Source: Thermaceae bacterium (GTDB lineage: Bacteria; Deinococcota; Deinococci; Deinococcales; Marinithermaceae). From it: DNA of 24,891 nucleotides. Location: positions 1 to 24,891 of the forward strand of contig JALVWZ010000402.1 of assembly GCA_027023115.1 (NCBI GenBank), given 5' to 3'. Below are positions 1 to 6,211 of the stretch, piece after piece. A program made the position numbers and the translations under genes. Under the pieces are notes generated by a model. It made no database searches. It worked only from the letters and a program-made list of their open reading frames with translations, and was not told where the DNA came from. Position 1 is the stretch's first letter. Each line of letters starts with the position of its first letter.

Positions 1-530
1 TCGACAAGGAAACCTCGGGCGTAATCGTGGTCGCCCGGCACGAAGAGGCGCTCAGAAAGCTGGCCGACGCCTTCAGGCAGCGCTTCGTCTTCAAGCGCTA
101 CCTGGCGCTAACCGAGGGCGTGCCGCAAAGCACTACCGTGATCGCCCCCATCGGTCGCCATCCGGTGCACCGCCACAAGATGCACACCGGCGGCATCAAG
201 GCCCGCTACGCCGAGACTGATTTCGAGGTCCTGGCCGAGGCCGGCGGCCGGGCGCTGGTCGAGGCGCGGCCGCATACCGGCCGCACTCACCAGATCCGCG
301 TCCACCTGAAGCACCTACATACGCCGATCTGGGCCGACCCGCTCTATGGCAAGCCGTCACCGTACATCGAGCGGCTGGCCCTGCACGCTTACGAGCTGCG
401 CATCCCCCACCCCCGCAGCGGCAAGATAATGAGCTTTACCGCGCCGCTGCCGCCCGACATGACGGCCGCCTGGGTGGCCGCCGGAGGAACCTGGCCGGCC
501 GACGTTCAGCGGGCGGGAACCAGCTTGTAG
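1..530 (+). CDS. RluA-family RNA pseudouridine synthase (5'-truncated by window edge)
   Basis: This protein isomerises uridine to pseudouridine in rRNA or tRNA. The open frame is already running at position 3, where DKETSG matches the catalytic motif HRLDxxTSG; the first visible codon (gac, 3-5) is the catalytic Asp, so the N-terminal part (and any S4 domain) lies outside the window. The C-terminal core motif GRTHQIRVHLKHL and the following ADPLYG are clear. The GTG at 27 is internal and not the true start. The last 25 bp overlap the end of the convergent sugar dehydrogenase gene. Family assignment is secure; the RluB/C/D-type target cannot be told from this part. Confidence 0.93.
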   Translation, partial: DKETSGVIVVARHEEALRKLADAFRQRFVFKRYLALTEGVPQSTTVIAPIGRHPVHRHKMHTGGIKARYAETDFEVLAEAGGRALVEARPHTGRTHQIRVHLKHLHTPIWADPLYGKPSPYIERLALHAYELRIPHPRSGKIMSFTAPLPPDMTAAWVAAGGTWPADVQRAGTSL

Positions 531-1582
531 ACGCTACCTTTGTAATCGACTACGTAGAGTTCGCCGGCCTGATCCTGGCCGAAACTGCTTATTTCCAGCT
601 TGCTTCTGAGTAGCAGGGTAGTTTTCCAGCCCCTTTGCCAGCGGGCCGCCCAGATGAGGCCATTGCAGCGGTCGCCGAACAGGTAAGAGCCCGCGAGGGA
701 GGGGATGGCCTGACCGCGGTAGACGTAGCCGCCAATCACGGCGCAACCCTGTGCGTGGCTGTATTCGAGTATGGGCGGGGTAAGCCCGGCCTGCTTGCAG
801 TTCTGGGCCGGTTTGAAGCAATGGTTCCCCTCCATGACGTTCCAGCCAAAGTTGTGGCCGCCGTTGTCGGCGGGGGGAGCGGGGACGAAGTCTACCTCTT
901 CCCAGTTGCTCTGTCCCTGATCGCCCAGGTAGAGGTCGCCGCTTTTGCGGTCGAAGCTAAGGCGCCATGGCTGCCGCAAGCCCAGGGCCCAGATCTCGGG
1001 CCGGTAGGCAGGATTACCTACGAAGGGGTTGTCATCGGGGACAGCGTAAGGTTTGCCGTGATCCACGTCCAGGCGCAGGATCTTGCCCAGCAGACTATGC
1101 GGGTTCTGGGCAAAACGGCGCGGGTCACCGTTGGAGCCGCCGTCGCCGGTGGCGACGTAGAGGTAGCCGTCGGGTCCGAAGGCCATGCCACCGCCGTTGT
1201 GATTGGCGTAGGGCTGGCGTATCGTCAAGACCTTGCGGAAGGGCTTGCCGCTGCGGTATTCCTCGACCACCGTGCTGCCGCGGCGGTCGGTGTAGACGAG
1301 GAAGAAGCGGTGGTTGCGGGCGTAGCCGGGGTGGAAGGCCAGCCCCAAGAGGCCGCGTTCGTCGCAGCAGCTTACGTTTTTGCTTATGTCCAGCCAGAGG
1401 CGCAGATGCTTGTTTTGCAGGGCGTAGATTTGCCCCTTTTGGCTAACTATCAGGAGCGGACCGCCTGGCTCCTGGGCAGCGAAAACCGGTTTTTCGACGC
1501 CGCTGGCTACCGGAACCAAAGCGACGTTCGCGGCGAAGGCCAGCGAGTAGAGAAAGATGAAGGCGAGCATTAACCTCTTCAC
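506..1582 (-). CDS. Exported PQQ-dependent aldose (glucose/sorbosone-type) dehydrogenase
   Basis: A 358-residue soluble six-bladed propeller dehydrogenase that oxidises aldose sugars with PQQ in the cell envelope. I chose the GTG at 1582 because GGGAG lies 8 nt upstream and the protein then starts with a signal peptide (VKRLMLAFIFLYSLAFAANV); the frame stays open further upstream to 1675, but that part looks like leader. Family motifs in order: RGLLGLAFHPGYARN, NHNGGGMAFGPDGYLY with GDGG, NPFVGNPAYRPEIWALGLRQ, PWRLSFD and GDQGQSNWEEVDF. The 3' end overlaps the convergent pseudouridine synthase by 25 bp. The family is clear (YliI/Asd-like); the sugar substrate is unknown, and no PQQ biosynthesis gene is present in the window. 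Confidence 0.9.
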   Translation of the reverse strand: MKRLMLAFIFLYSLAFAANVALVPVASGVEKPVFAAQEPGGPLLIVSQKGQIYALQNKHLRLWLDISKNVSCCDERGLLGLAFHPGYARNHRFFLVYTDRRGSTVVEEYRSGKPFRKVLTIRQPYANHNGGGMAFGPDGYLYVATGDGGSNGDPRRFAQNPHSLLGKILRLDVDHGKPYAVPDDNPFVGNPAYRPEIWALGLRQPWRLSFDRKSGDLYLGDQGQSNWEEVDFVPAPPADNGGHNFGWNVMEGNHCFKPAQNCKQAGLTPPILEYSHAQGCAVIGGYVYRGQAIPSLAGSYLFGDRCNGLIWAARWQRGWKTTLLLRSKLEISSFGQDQAGELYVVDYKGSVYKLVPAR

Positions 1583-1602
1583 TAGTTTTTCTCCCACTAC
1601 CG

Positions 1603-1643
1603 AGCATACCTCATTACCCGTGGTGCGATAATGACTAAGGAGG
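1603..1643. promoter_or_regulatory. Overlapping divergent promoter region
   Basis: On the minus strand TTATCG (1626-1631) and TATGCT (1603-1608) are 17 bp apart and could drive the sugar dehydrogenase. On the plus strand GATAAT (1627-1632) precedes a strong Shine-Dalgarno AAGGAGG (1637-1643) and the ATG at 1650. The two candidate elements overlap. Read by eye only. Confidence 0.4.
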
Positions 1644-1649
1644 CCAATC

Positions 1650-1904
1650 ATGGTCTGGGACAGCTGGGAAGACAAACTGCAAGAGGCGCGCCGGCTGGTA
1701 GGCGGCCGGCTCGGATACCAGCCGGCCGTGGTGCTGGACGTGCCCTATGGAGCGGTAGAGATCAGGCTGCCGGGTGGGCGAAGACGCTTGCGCGGCTGTT
1801 TGCGCAGCGGCCTGTGGCGACTAGTCGAGGACGAGGTGGCGCTCTCGGAAGAGATGCCGCTCGAGCGGTTACTGTCCGAGCTGAAGCCGTTGGCGTATGG
1901 CTAA
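1650..1904 (+). CDS. Small conserved-looking protein of unknown function
   Basis: 84 residues, no signal peptide or membrane segment and no family I recognise. The start has a strong AAGGAGG 6 nt upstream. The N-terminal half is WDSWEDKLQEARRLVGGRLG followed by a short beta-like stretch (VVLDVPYGAVEIRLPG); the C-terminal half is amphipathic (SEEMPLERLLSELKPL). Its stop overlaps the tlyA start (ATGGCTAA, 8 bp), so the two are co-transcribed and probably translationally coupled. A role beside ribosome modification is only suggested by position. A strong ribosome site and the overlap argue for a real gene. Confidence 0.7.
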   Translation: MVWDSWEDKLQEARRLVGGRLGYQPAVVLDVPYGAVEIRLPGGRRRLRGCLRSGLWRLVEDEVALSEEMPLERLLSELKPLAYG

Positions 1905-2625
1905 GACCCGCCTCGACGTGGCCCTGGTGGAGCGCGGATTGGTGGAGAGCCGCGCCAAGGCGCAGGAGCTAATCCGCGCCGGCCGGGTGCTGGTGGACGG
2001 CCGGGAGGTTACCAAACCGAGTTTGCGCTTGGCAGGGCCCGAAGAATTACGGGTTACCGGCCCGGCTCCCTACGTTGGCCGCGCCGCCGGCAAGTTGCTG
2101 GGGGCGCTCGCGGAGTTCGCCGTGGAGTCGGCGGGGATGGTCTGGGCCGACGTGGGCGCGGGCGCGGGTGGTTTTACCCAAGTTCTGCTGGAGCGCGGGG
2201 CGGCCAGGGTCTACGCGCTCGACGTCGGGCACGGGCAGTTGCACCCCAGCCTGCGCGCCGACGAGCGAGTGGTGATGCTGGAAGGGGTCAACGCCCGTCG
2301 CCTCGAGGCCCTGCCGGAGCCGGTGGCAGGGGTGGTGATGGACGTTTCCTTCATTTCCAGCACCCTCATCCTGCCGCGCCTCTCTGGCTGGCTGGAGCCG
2401 GGCGGGGTGGCGCTGGTGCTGGTCAAACCGCAGTTCGAGCTCGAGCCGGGGAGCCACGGCGGAGTGGTGCGCGACGAGACCTTGCGCCGGCGGGCGCTGG
2501 CGCGGGTGCGCGAGGCCGCTCAGAGAGTTGGTTTTAGCGTATTAGGGGAGGCCGAGAGCCCGCTGGCGGGCAAGGAAGGCAACCGCGAGTTTTGGCTGCA
2601 TCTGAGAAAGCCGCCTCGGGGGTAG
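1897..2625 (+). CDS. tlyA: TlyA-family rRNA 2'-O-methyltransferase (S4 + FtsJ-like domains)
   Basis: TlyA proteins methylate the 2'-OH of cytidine in 16S and/or 23S rRNA using SAM. The 242-residue length is normal. Residues 1-55 are an S4 RNA-binding domain (RLDVALVERGLVESRAKAQE, GRVLVDG). YVGRAAGKLLGAL then starts the methyltransferase, with the SAM loop ADVGAGAGGFTQVLLERGA, ALDVGHGQL, VVMDVSFIS and LVKPQFE. Usual family members have Ser-Arg-Gly-Gly where this one has Gly-Arg-Ala-Ala and Gly-Ala-Ser-Thr-Gly-Gly where this has GAGAGG; these are mild variations. It overlaps the upstream small gene by 8 bp. Older annotation as hemolysin is misleading. Confidence 0.92.
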   Translation: MAKTRLDVALVERGLVESRAKAQELIRAGRVLVDGREVTKPSLRLAGPEELRVTGPAPYVGRAAGKLLGALAEFAVESAGMVWADVGAGAGGFTQVLLERGAARVYALDVGHGQLHPSLRADERVVMLEGVNARRLEALPEPVAGVVMDVSFISSTLILPRLSGWLEPGGVALVLVKPQFELEPGSHGGVVRDETLRRRALARVREAAQRVGFSVLGEAESPLAGKEGNREFWLHLRKPPRG

Positions 2626-2641
2626 CCGCGAGCGGTAAGGG

Positions 2642-2647
2642 TATGCT
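2642..2647 (+). promoter_or_regulatory. -10 box of a likely leaderless promoter
   Basis: TATGCT lies 6 nt before the ATG at 2654, and there is no Shine-Dalgarno between them. This arrangement is common in Deinococcus-Thermus leaderless genes. No convincing -35 element is visible. Confidence 0.55.
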
Positions 2648-2653
2648 CTGGGT

Positions 2654-2923
2654 ATGAAGCTATTTTTGGTGACCAACGTTCTCGATTCCGACGCTGGGTT
2701 GCGCGTCGAGGCCGTTTATGCGGTAGCCGCGGAGAGTGAGGAAGAGGCCTTGGAAAAAGCGCGCGCCAAGGCCAAGGTCGCGCCGGTTGAGCAGCGGGTG
2801 CGGCCGCTGGTGTTCGACCACCAGGGCACGGCGCTGGTTTGGATGGGAGCCCCGCAGACGGGCGAGGTGCAGCATATGGAGGGGCAGGCGCCAAAGAGCA
2901 GCGGCATGCGCGACGGTCGTTAG
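2654..2923 (+). CDS. Small protein of unknown function
   Basis: 89 residues, cytoplasmic, not recognised. A beta-strand-like start (MKLFLVTNVLDSDAG, VEAVYAVAA) is followed by a charged helix (SEEEALEKARAKAKVAP), a short strand region (RPLVFDHQGTALVWMG) and a polar disordered tail. This layout resembles small alpha/beta stress or ferredoxin-fold domains, but no motif proves it. The start is fixed by a TATGCT box 6 nt upstream, implying a leaderless message separate from tlyA. Followed by a long gene-free stretch. Confidence 0.65.
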   Translation: MKLFLVTNVLDSDAGLRVEAVYAVAAESEEEALEKARAKAKVAPVEQRVRPLVFDHQGTALVWMGAPQTGEVQHMEGQAPKSSGMRDGR

Positions 2924-3183
2924 TGCCGCATTGCCACCGGCGGGCGCAGCCGGGCGGGGTTGTCGCCGCCCTTCGTTCAGTCAGCTGGGGGCGATTTCGC
3001 ATTATGCGCTTTTCTGATAGACGGTAGAGCCTATCGTTGTGGCAGAGGATGGCGCGGTGGTTTCTTCAACGACGCAGCCGTGCGTCTTCGAAATTCCTGA
3101 AGACTGGTGAACGCGAGCTGCTTCAATCGCTTTAAGACAGCGGCCTTCCGGCCAGTCCAGCTGCCCCGCGTTTTGCCGTAGAA

Positions 3184-3213
3184 GCAAGAACCGCCCCGCG
3201 GGGCGGTTCTTGC
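3184..3213. terminator. 30-bp perfect palindrome, possible bidirectional terminator
   Basis: Arm GCAAGAACCGCCCC is followed by GC and its exact reverse complement. As RNA it would form a 13-14 bp GC-rich stem. It lies between two converging genes (2654-2923 plus and 3557-3859 minus), which suits a bidirectional terminator. Neither side has a T-tract, so a protein-binding palindrome or repeat unit is also possible. Confidence 0.5.
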
Positions 3214-3287
3214 GGCCCTCGAGCCTCTAGACGTAGGGTTCGAACACGCTGTTCACGCCCCTCCCGTCGCCACGTGCATCTTCCCTC

Positions 3288-3314
3288 GTCACCCCAGCGA
3301 AAGCTGGGGTCCAG
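3288..3314. repeat. REP-like short palindromic repeat
   Basis: ACCCCAGC-GAAA-GCTGGGGT (3291-3310) is a perfect 8-bp stem with a GNRA loop, flanked by GTC and CCAG. The unit, whose spurious translations read VTPAKAGV or PSFRWGDE, is a kind of dispersed repeat seen in many bacterial genomes. Only one copy lies in this window, so the repeat status rests on recognition. Confidence 0.55.
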
Positions 3315-3556
3315 GACCGTTTCGGGGCCATGGTAAGGGCTCTGCGCCATCACCATCGTTTCTTACGACATCCACGCGCTACAGAGAGTACTCCGGTCTG
3401 GACTGGCTAGCTTGGCTGGAATGGCGACCTGCAGTTTGGCTTGGGGCCAGCGAAACGCCAGCCTACCTACTTCCCACATCCCACTTCCTACCACCTACCA
3501 CGCACTACGTACCGCCCCGTCCTGGATTTTAAGAACAATGTATTGGGGAGCTGCAT

Positions 3557-3859
3557 CTAGGGCAGCGCCAACCTTCGCGCTTTTCGCGGCTGGCGGCGGG
3601 CGAGCAGCCTGCCCAGCAGGTTGCGGCGCGGGTAGTAAGCGTTGCGGTAGACATCGAGAGCCTTCAGCCAGAGGTTCAGGCGGGCGGCCTGGGGGTGGTT
3701 CACCCGGCGCAGGCGTGCGTGGGCGTAACGGATCTCGGCCTCGAGGCGGTCCAGGCCGCGCCGGCCCTCGCGGTTGTCCACTTCGATGAGCAGGTTGAGC
3801 ATTTCTCCGGGGAGCGTCCGGGCGGGGCTCTGGAAAAGGCGTTGAATGCGACTGTTCAT
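3557..3859 (-). CDS. Small basic helical protein, predicted DdrO-controlled damage-response gene
   Basis: 100 residues, not recognised. It appears almost wholly alpha-helical and very basic, with many Arg (AEIRYAHARLRRVNHPQAAR, YYPRRNLLGRLLARRQPRKA) and no signal peptide or membrane segment, so nucleic-acid or protein binding is plausible. The ATG at 3859 follows a strong AAGGAGG (5 nt spacing). Its promoter TTGCGT-N17-TACCAT has a 17-bp palindrome, TTATGTTACCATCATAA, centred on the -10 box; this resembles the Deinococcus damage-response operator bound by DdrO. It is divergent from ddrO itself. I infer that it is repressed by DdrO and induced when IrrE cleaves DdrO; its biochemical job is unknown. 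Confidence 0.75.
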   Translation of the reverse strand: MNSRIQRLFQSPARTLPGEMLNLLIEVDNREGRRGLDRLEAEIRYAHARLRRVNHPQAARLNLWLKALDVYRNAYYPRRNLLGRLLARRQPRKARRLALP

Positions 3860-3875
3860 AAAAACCTCCTTGTGA

Positions 3876-3892
3876 TTATGATGGTAACATAA
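3876..3892. promoter_or_regulatory. RDRM-like 17-bp palindromic operator (predicted DdrO site)
   Basis: On the minus strand the site reads TTATGTTACCATCATAA: perfect inverted ends TTATG-N7-CATAA. The Deinococcus radiation/desiccation response motif, as I recall it, is TTATGTCATTGACATAA; the first six and last five bases agree. It covers the -10 of the minus-strand small gene (3881-3886), so occupancy would block transcription. The ddrO gene starts 84 bp away. Confidence 0.7.
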
Positions 3893-3909
3893 TATACGGT
3901 ATTACGCAA
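3881..3909 (-). promoter_or_regulatory. Promoter of the small gene 3557-3859
   Basis: On the minus strand TTGCGT (3904-3909) and TACCAT (3881-3886) are separated by exactly 17 bp, followed by AAGGAGG and ATG. The -10 box sits in the middle of the palindromic operator. Confidence 0.6.
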
Positions 3910-3923
3910 GCGGGAGAGCAAAG

Positions 3924-3959
3924 TTATGTATTGACCGAATATCTTTAAGGTAGTAGCAT
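3924..3959 (+). promoter_or_regulatory. ddrO operon promoter with partial operator (possible autoregulation)
   Basis: TTGACC (3931-3936) and TAGCAT (3954-3959) are 17 bp apart, upstream of AGGGAGG and the ATG at 3977. The -35 overlaps TTATGTATTGACC (3924-3936), which matches the first part of the damage-response motif if one base is skipped; the second half-site is poor. DdrO is known to repress its own gene in Deinococcus, so a weak autoregulatory site would make sense. Confidence 0.6.
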
Positions 3960-3976
3960 AACCACAGGGAGGTGCC

Positions 3977-4369
3977 ATGACTCTAGCGGAACGCTTTCGC
4001 GAGCTGCGCAAGGAGCGCGGCTGGCGCCTGAAGGACGTGGCCGAGGTTACCGGGCTTTCCATCCCCTACCTATCCGACCTGGAACGCGACCGCACCAACC
4101 CCAGCCTGGAAACGCTGCGGACGCTTGCCGAAGCCTACGAGATGACCGTGCACGACCTGATGGCGCCGGTCGATTTTTACGGTCAGCGCACGGCGGCGGC
4201 GTTGCCGCGCGGCCTGGCGGAACTCTTGGAAGACCCGGTCTTGGGAGCCGAGCTGACGCCCGACTGGGTCGAGACGCTTTCGCGCATCGAACTGCGCGGC
4301 AAGCGGCCGGAGAGCAAGCGCGACTGGTACGAGATATATCTCCACTTGAGGCGCGTTTTGGAGGGCTAG
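3977..4369 (+). CDS. ddrO: DdrO-type XRE-family repressor of the DNA-damage response
   Basis: 130 residues, the same length as Deinococcus DdrO. Residues 6-60 form a XRE helix-turn-helix ([40 protein letters not shown]); residues 75-130 match the DdrO dimerisation domain ([47 protein letters not shown]). In Deinococcus the protease IrrE cleaves DdrO between Leu106 and Arg107; here L106-R107 falls at the same place. The immediate downstream gene is an IrrE-like protease, which starts directly after the stop. Own promoter and ribosome site (AGGGAGG) are clear. Assignment rests on remembered family sequence and on context; very likely a true DdrO. Confidence 0.9.
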   Translation: MTLAERFRELRKERGWRLKDVAEVTGLSIPYLSDLERDRTNPSLETLRTLAEAYEMTVHDLMAPVDFYGQRTAAALPRGLAELLEDPVLGAELTPDWVETLSRIELRGKRPESKRDWYEIYLHLRRVLEG

Positions 4370-5095
4370 GTGGAGCAGGCGCGGACGGCGCTCGAGGAGC
4401 GGGTGCTGGAGCTGGCGGCTGCATACCGCCGCCATAACCGGCCGCTAACGCCCGCGCGATTGGCTGCGGGCATCGGTTACCGCTGGCGGGAGGCCCCGCT
4501 AGCGGGCCGGGACGGCCTGCTGGAGCCGCGCTCGCGCACCATTTTGGTGGCTGCCGAACAGTCGCCGGCGCGGCAGCGCTTTACCCTGGCCCACGAGGTA
4601 ATGCACCACCTGATCGAACAAGACGGGGAGCTACTTTCGGAGCTGCACGAGGCCTACGAAGGGCGGGCGCTGGAGGCGGCTTTGGAGCGACTTTGCAACC
4701 TGGGGGCGGCGGAGATGCTGCTGCCGCGGCAGGAGTTGCGGCGGGCGCTGGCGCAGGCGGGGCCGAACCCGCGGCTGGTGTGGGAGCTGGCCGGCCGCCA
4801 CGGCGTCAGCGAGGCGGCGGCGGCCGTCGGGCTGGCTACGGCGCTGGGGCCGCGGGCGCAGGTGGCGGTCTGGGGTGGCAGGCCGCTGCGCCTTTACTTT
4901 GCCTTCGGCGCGGCGGCGCCGACGCGGGGGCTGGTTCTTAGCACTAATCACCCACTGGCGGCGGTGGCGAGCACCGGCCTGCCGTTGCGAGAGGCCATGG
5001 AGTTGCCGGGGGGTGGCGCAGGCCGGGCCTGGGTCCGCCCCTGGCGGGGGCGGGTCTACGTGGTGGCGCTCGAGGTGACTGCCGGTGCCGGCTAA
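4370..5095 (+). CDS. irrE: IrrE/PprI-type zinc metalloprotease, activator of the damage response
   Basis: IrrE is the damage-activated peptidase that cleaves the repressor DdrO. The 241-residue protein has the zinc motif HEVMH (H75, E76, H79), with E106 as likely third ligand, 31 residues after H75 as in Deinococcus IrrE, followed by AAEMLLP typical of COG2856 peptidases. Residues about 130-160 resemble a helix-turn-helix (VWELAGRHGVSEAAAAVGLA) and the C-terminal 75 residues could be the GAF-like sensor domain, so all three IrrE domains may be present although the protein is somewhat shorter than Deinococcus IrrE. GTG start abuts the ddrO stop. An ordinary ImmA-type toxin/antitoxin or phage protease is less likely given the DdrO partner. 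Confidence 0.87.
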   Translation: MEQARTALEERVLELAAAYRRHNRPLTPARLAAGIGYRWREAPLAGRDGLLEPRSRTILVAAEQSPARQRFTLAHEVMHHLIEQDGELLSELHEAYEGRALEAALERLCNLGAAEMLLPRQELRRALAQAGPNPRLVWELAGRHGVSEAAAAVGLATALGPRAQVAVWGGRPLRLYFAFGAAAPTRGLVLSTNHPLAAVASTGLPLREAMELPGGGAGRAWVRPWRGRVYVVALEVTAGAG

Positions 5096-5825
5096 AGAAC
5101 CCGGCTACGCCGCCAGCCTCAAGCCGCGGCCGGTGGTGGAGTATGTGGGCTACGTCTACCGTCCGCTCGGTTACCTGGTCGTACGGGCTCTATGGCGGAG
5201 CTCGCTGCGCCCGGAACACCTGGTCTTACTGCACGGTTTGCTGGGCGTGGCCGCCGCGGCGCTCATCGCCCGCGGCGACTGGGTGGCGGCGGCGGTCCTG
5301 TTGCAACTGGTGACCATCCTCGACAACGCCGACGGGCAGCTGGCGCGGGCGCGCGGGCAGACCAGCCGCCTGGGTCGTTTTCTCGATACCGAAGTGGACC
5401 TGCTGGCGCACCTGGCAATCTTCGCGGCGCTGGCGCGAGTCTGTGGAGGGTGGGTCTGGCTGGGGTTCGCGGCGCTGGTGCTGGTTCTGAGCCTCGACTT
5501 CAACCTCTCGAGGCCGCCGGGGACGGGGCGGGAACCGTCGGCGGGCGGCGCGGAGGCCGCCCTCGAGCTCATCTACCGGCTGGTCTTCGGCTGGCAGGAC
5601 TACCTGATCGGCCGCCTGGAAGCCTACCTGGGCGCCGCGCCACGCTGGTTGCGGGTCTTGCTGGCCAATCAGGGGCGCAGCACCCAGTTGCTCTTACTGA
5701 GCATCGCGCTTGTCGCCGGGCGTCCCTGCGTCTACCCCGTGTATCTGGTAATACTCGCCGCCGGGCTCGCGTTGGTATACGCTGTTCGCATATGGAGGCG
5801 AATCGCTACCCCATCCCTACGGTAG
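5085..5825 (+). CDS. CDP-alcohol phosphatidyltransferase family membrane protein
   Basis: Integral membrane enzyme transferring a phosphatidyl (or other phospho-alcohol) group from a CDP-linked donor to an alcohol. The complete signature is present: D80, D83, G84, A87, R88, G97, D101 and D105 (DNADGQLARARG, then LGRFLDTEVD). About six hydrophobic segments are visible (around 45-62, 66-79, 105-120, 124-138, 200-213, 218-235). The GTG start overlaps the end of irrE by 11 bp, so it is in the same operon. The alcohol substrate (inositol phosphate, glycerol phosphate or another) cannot be read from the sequence. Confidence 0.85.
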   Translation: MPAKEPGYAASLKPRPVVEYVGYVYRPLGYLVVRALWRSSLRPEHLVLLHGLLGVAAAALIARGDWVAAAVLLQLVTILDNADGQLARARGQTSRLGRFLDTEVDLLAHLAIFAALARVCGGWVWLGFAALVLVLSLDFNLSRPPGTGREPSAGGAEAALELIYRLVFGWQDYLIGRLEAYLGAAPRWLRVLLANQGRSTQLLLLSIALVAGRPCVYPVYLVILAAGLALVYAVRIWRRIATPSLR

Positions 5826-6211
5826 GAGCGCTGGTGCGGTCACCGGCGGGGCGCGTGCTGATCGTCAGGACCAGCAAGTGGCACGGCCGCTGGGGAGTGC
5901 CTGGGGGCAAGGTCGAGTGGGGCGAACGGTTGGAAGACGCCCTGCGGCGCGAATTCGCGGAGGAGGTGGGGCTGGGCCTTTCCGCCGTTCGCTTCGCACT
6001 CTTTCAGGAGGCGGTCTTCCCGCCCGATTTCTACGAGCCGATGCACTTTTTGCTCTTCAACTACTTTGCCCAGACCGGCGGCGAAGAAGTGCGGCCCAAC
6101 GAGGAGATCCTCGAGTGGGCCTGGGTGGAGCCGGCGGCGGCGCTGACGTATCCTCTGAATATGTACACGACGCCGCTCGTGGAACGATACCTGGAGGCCC
6201 AGGGTGACTAG
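5792..6211 (+). CDS. Nudix hydrolase
   Basis: 139 residues. Nudix enzymes hydrolyse nucleoside diphosphates linked to another group (damaged nucleotides, nucleotide sugars, ADP-ribose). The Nudix box is complete: G39, E45, R53-E54, E57-E58, G60 (GKVEWGERLEDALRREFAEE then VGL). The ATG at 5792 was chosen because it places the conserved IPTVGALV strand at the N-terminus; it overlaps the upstream transferase by 34 bp, while the frame itself stays open much further upstream. PTVGALVRSPAGRVLIVR followed by WGVPGG is typical of small ADP-ribose/8-oxo-dGTP-type members. Next gene overlaps by 8 bp. Substrate unknown. Confidence 0.88.
   Translation: MEANRYPIPTVGALVRSPAGRVLIVRTSKWHGRWGVPGGKVEWGERLEDALRREFAEEVGLGLSAVRFALFQEAVFPPDFYEPMHFLLFNYFAQTGGEEVRPNEEILEWAWVEPAAALTYPLNMYTTPLVERYLEAQGD

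Larger units (their letters stand above)
2924..3556. other. 633-bp gene-free stretch with palindromes and low-complexity sequence
   Basis: No reading frame here has a credible start, codon pattern or known motif. It contains a 30-bp perfect palindrome (3184-3213), a REP-like hairpin (3288-3314) and a C/T/A-rich low-complexity run (about 3462-3512) made of variations on CCACTTCC and CCTACC. The composition is patchy and less GC-rich than the flanking genes. It looks like a repeat-accumulating intergenic region or a decayed gene remnant. Confidence 0.6.

Noticed and set aside
635..1573. 312-codon plus-strand frame opposite the sugar dehydrogenase
   Set aside because: Shadow frame; the minus-strand frame carries the full set of family motifs and a signal peptide.
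3001..3120. Short frames such as those reading GAVVSSTTQPCVFEIPEDW
   Set aside because: No start with ribosome site, broken by stops, no recognisable family.
3230..3260. GGTTCGAA resembling a tRNA T-loop or att remnant
   Set aside because: The flanking bases cannot form a T-stem and no acceptor stem or anticodon arm is present.
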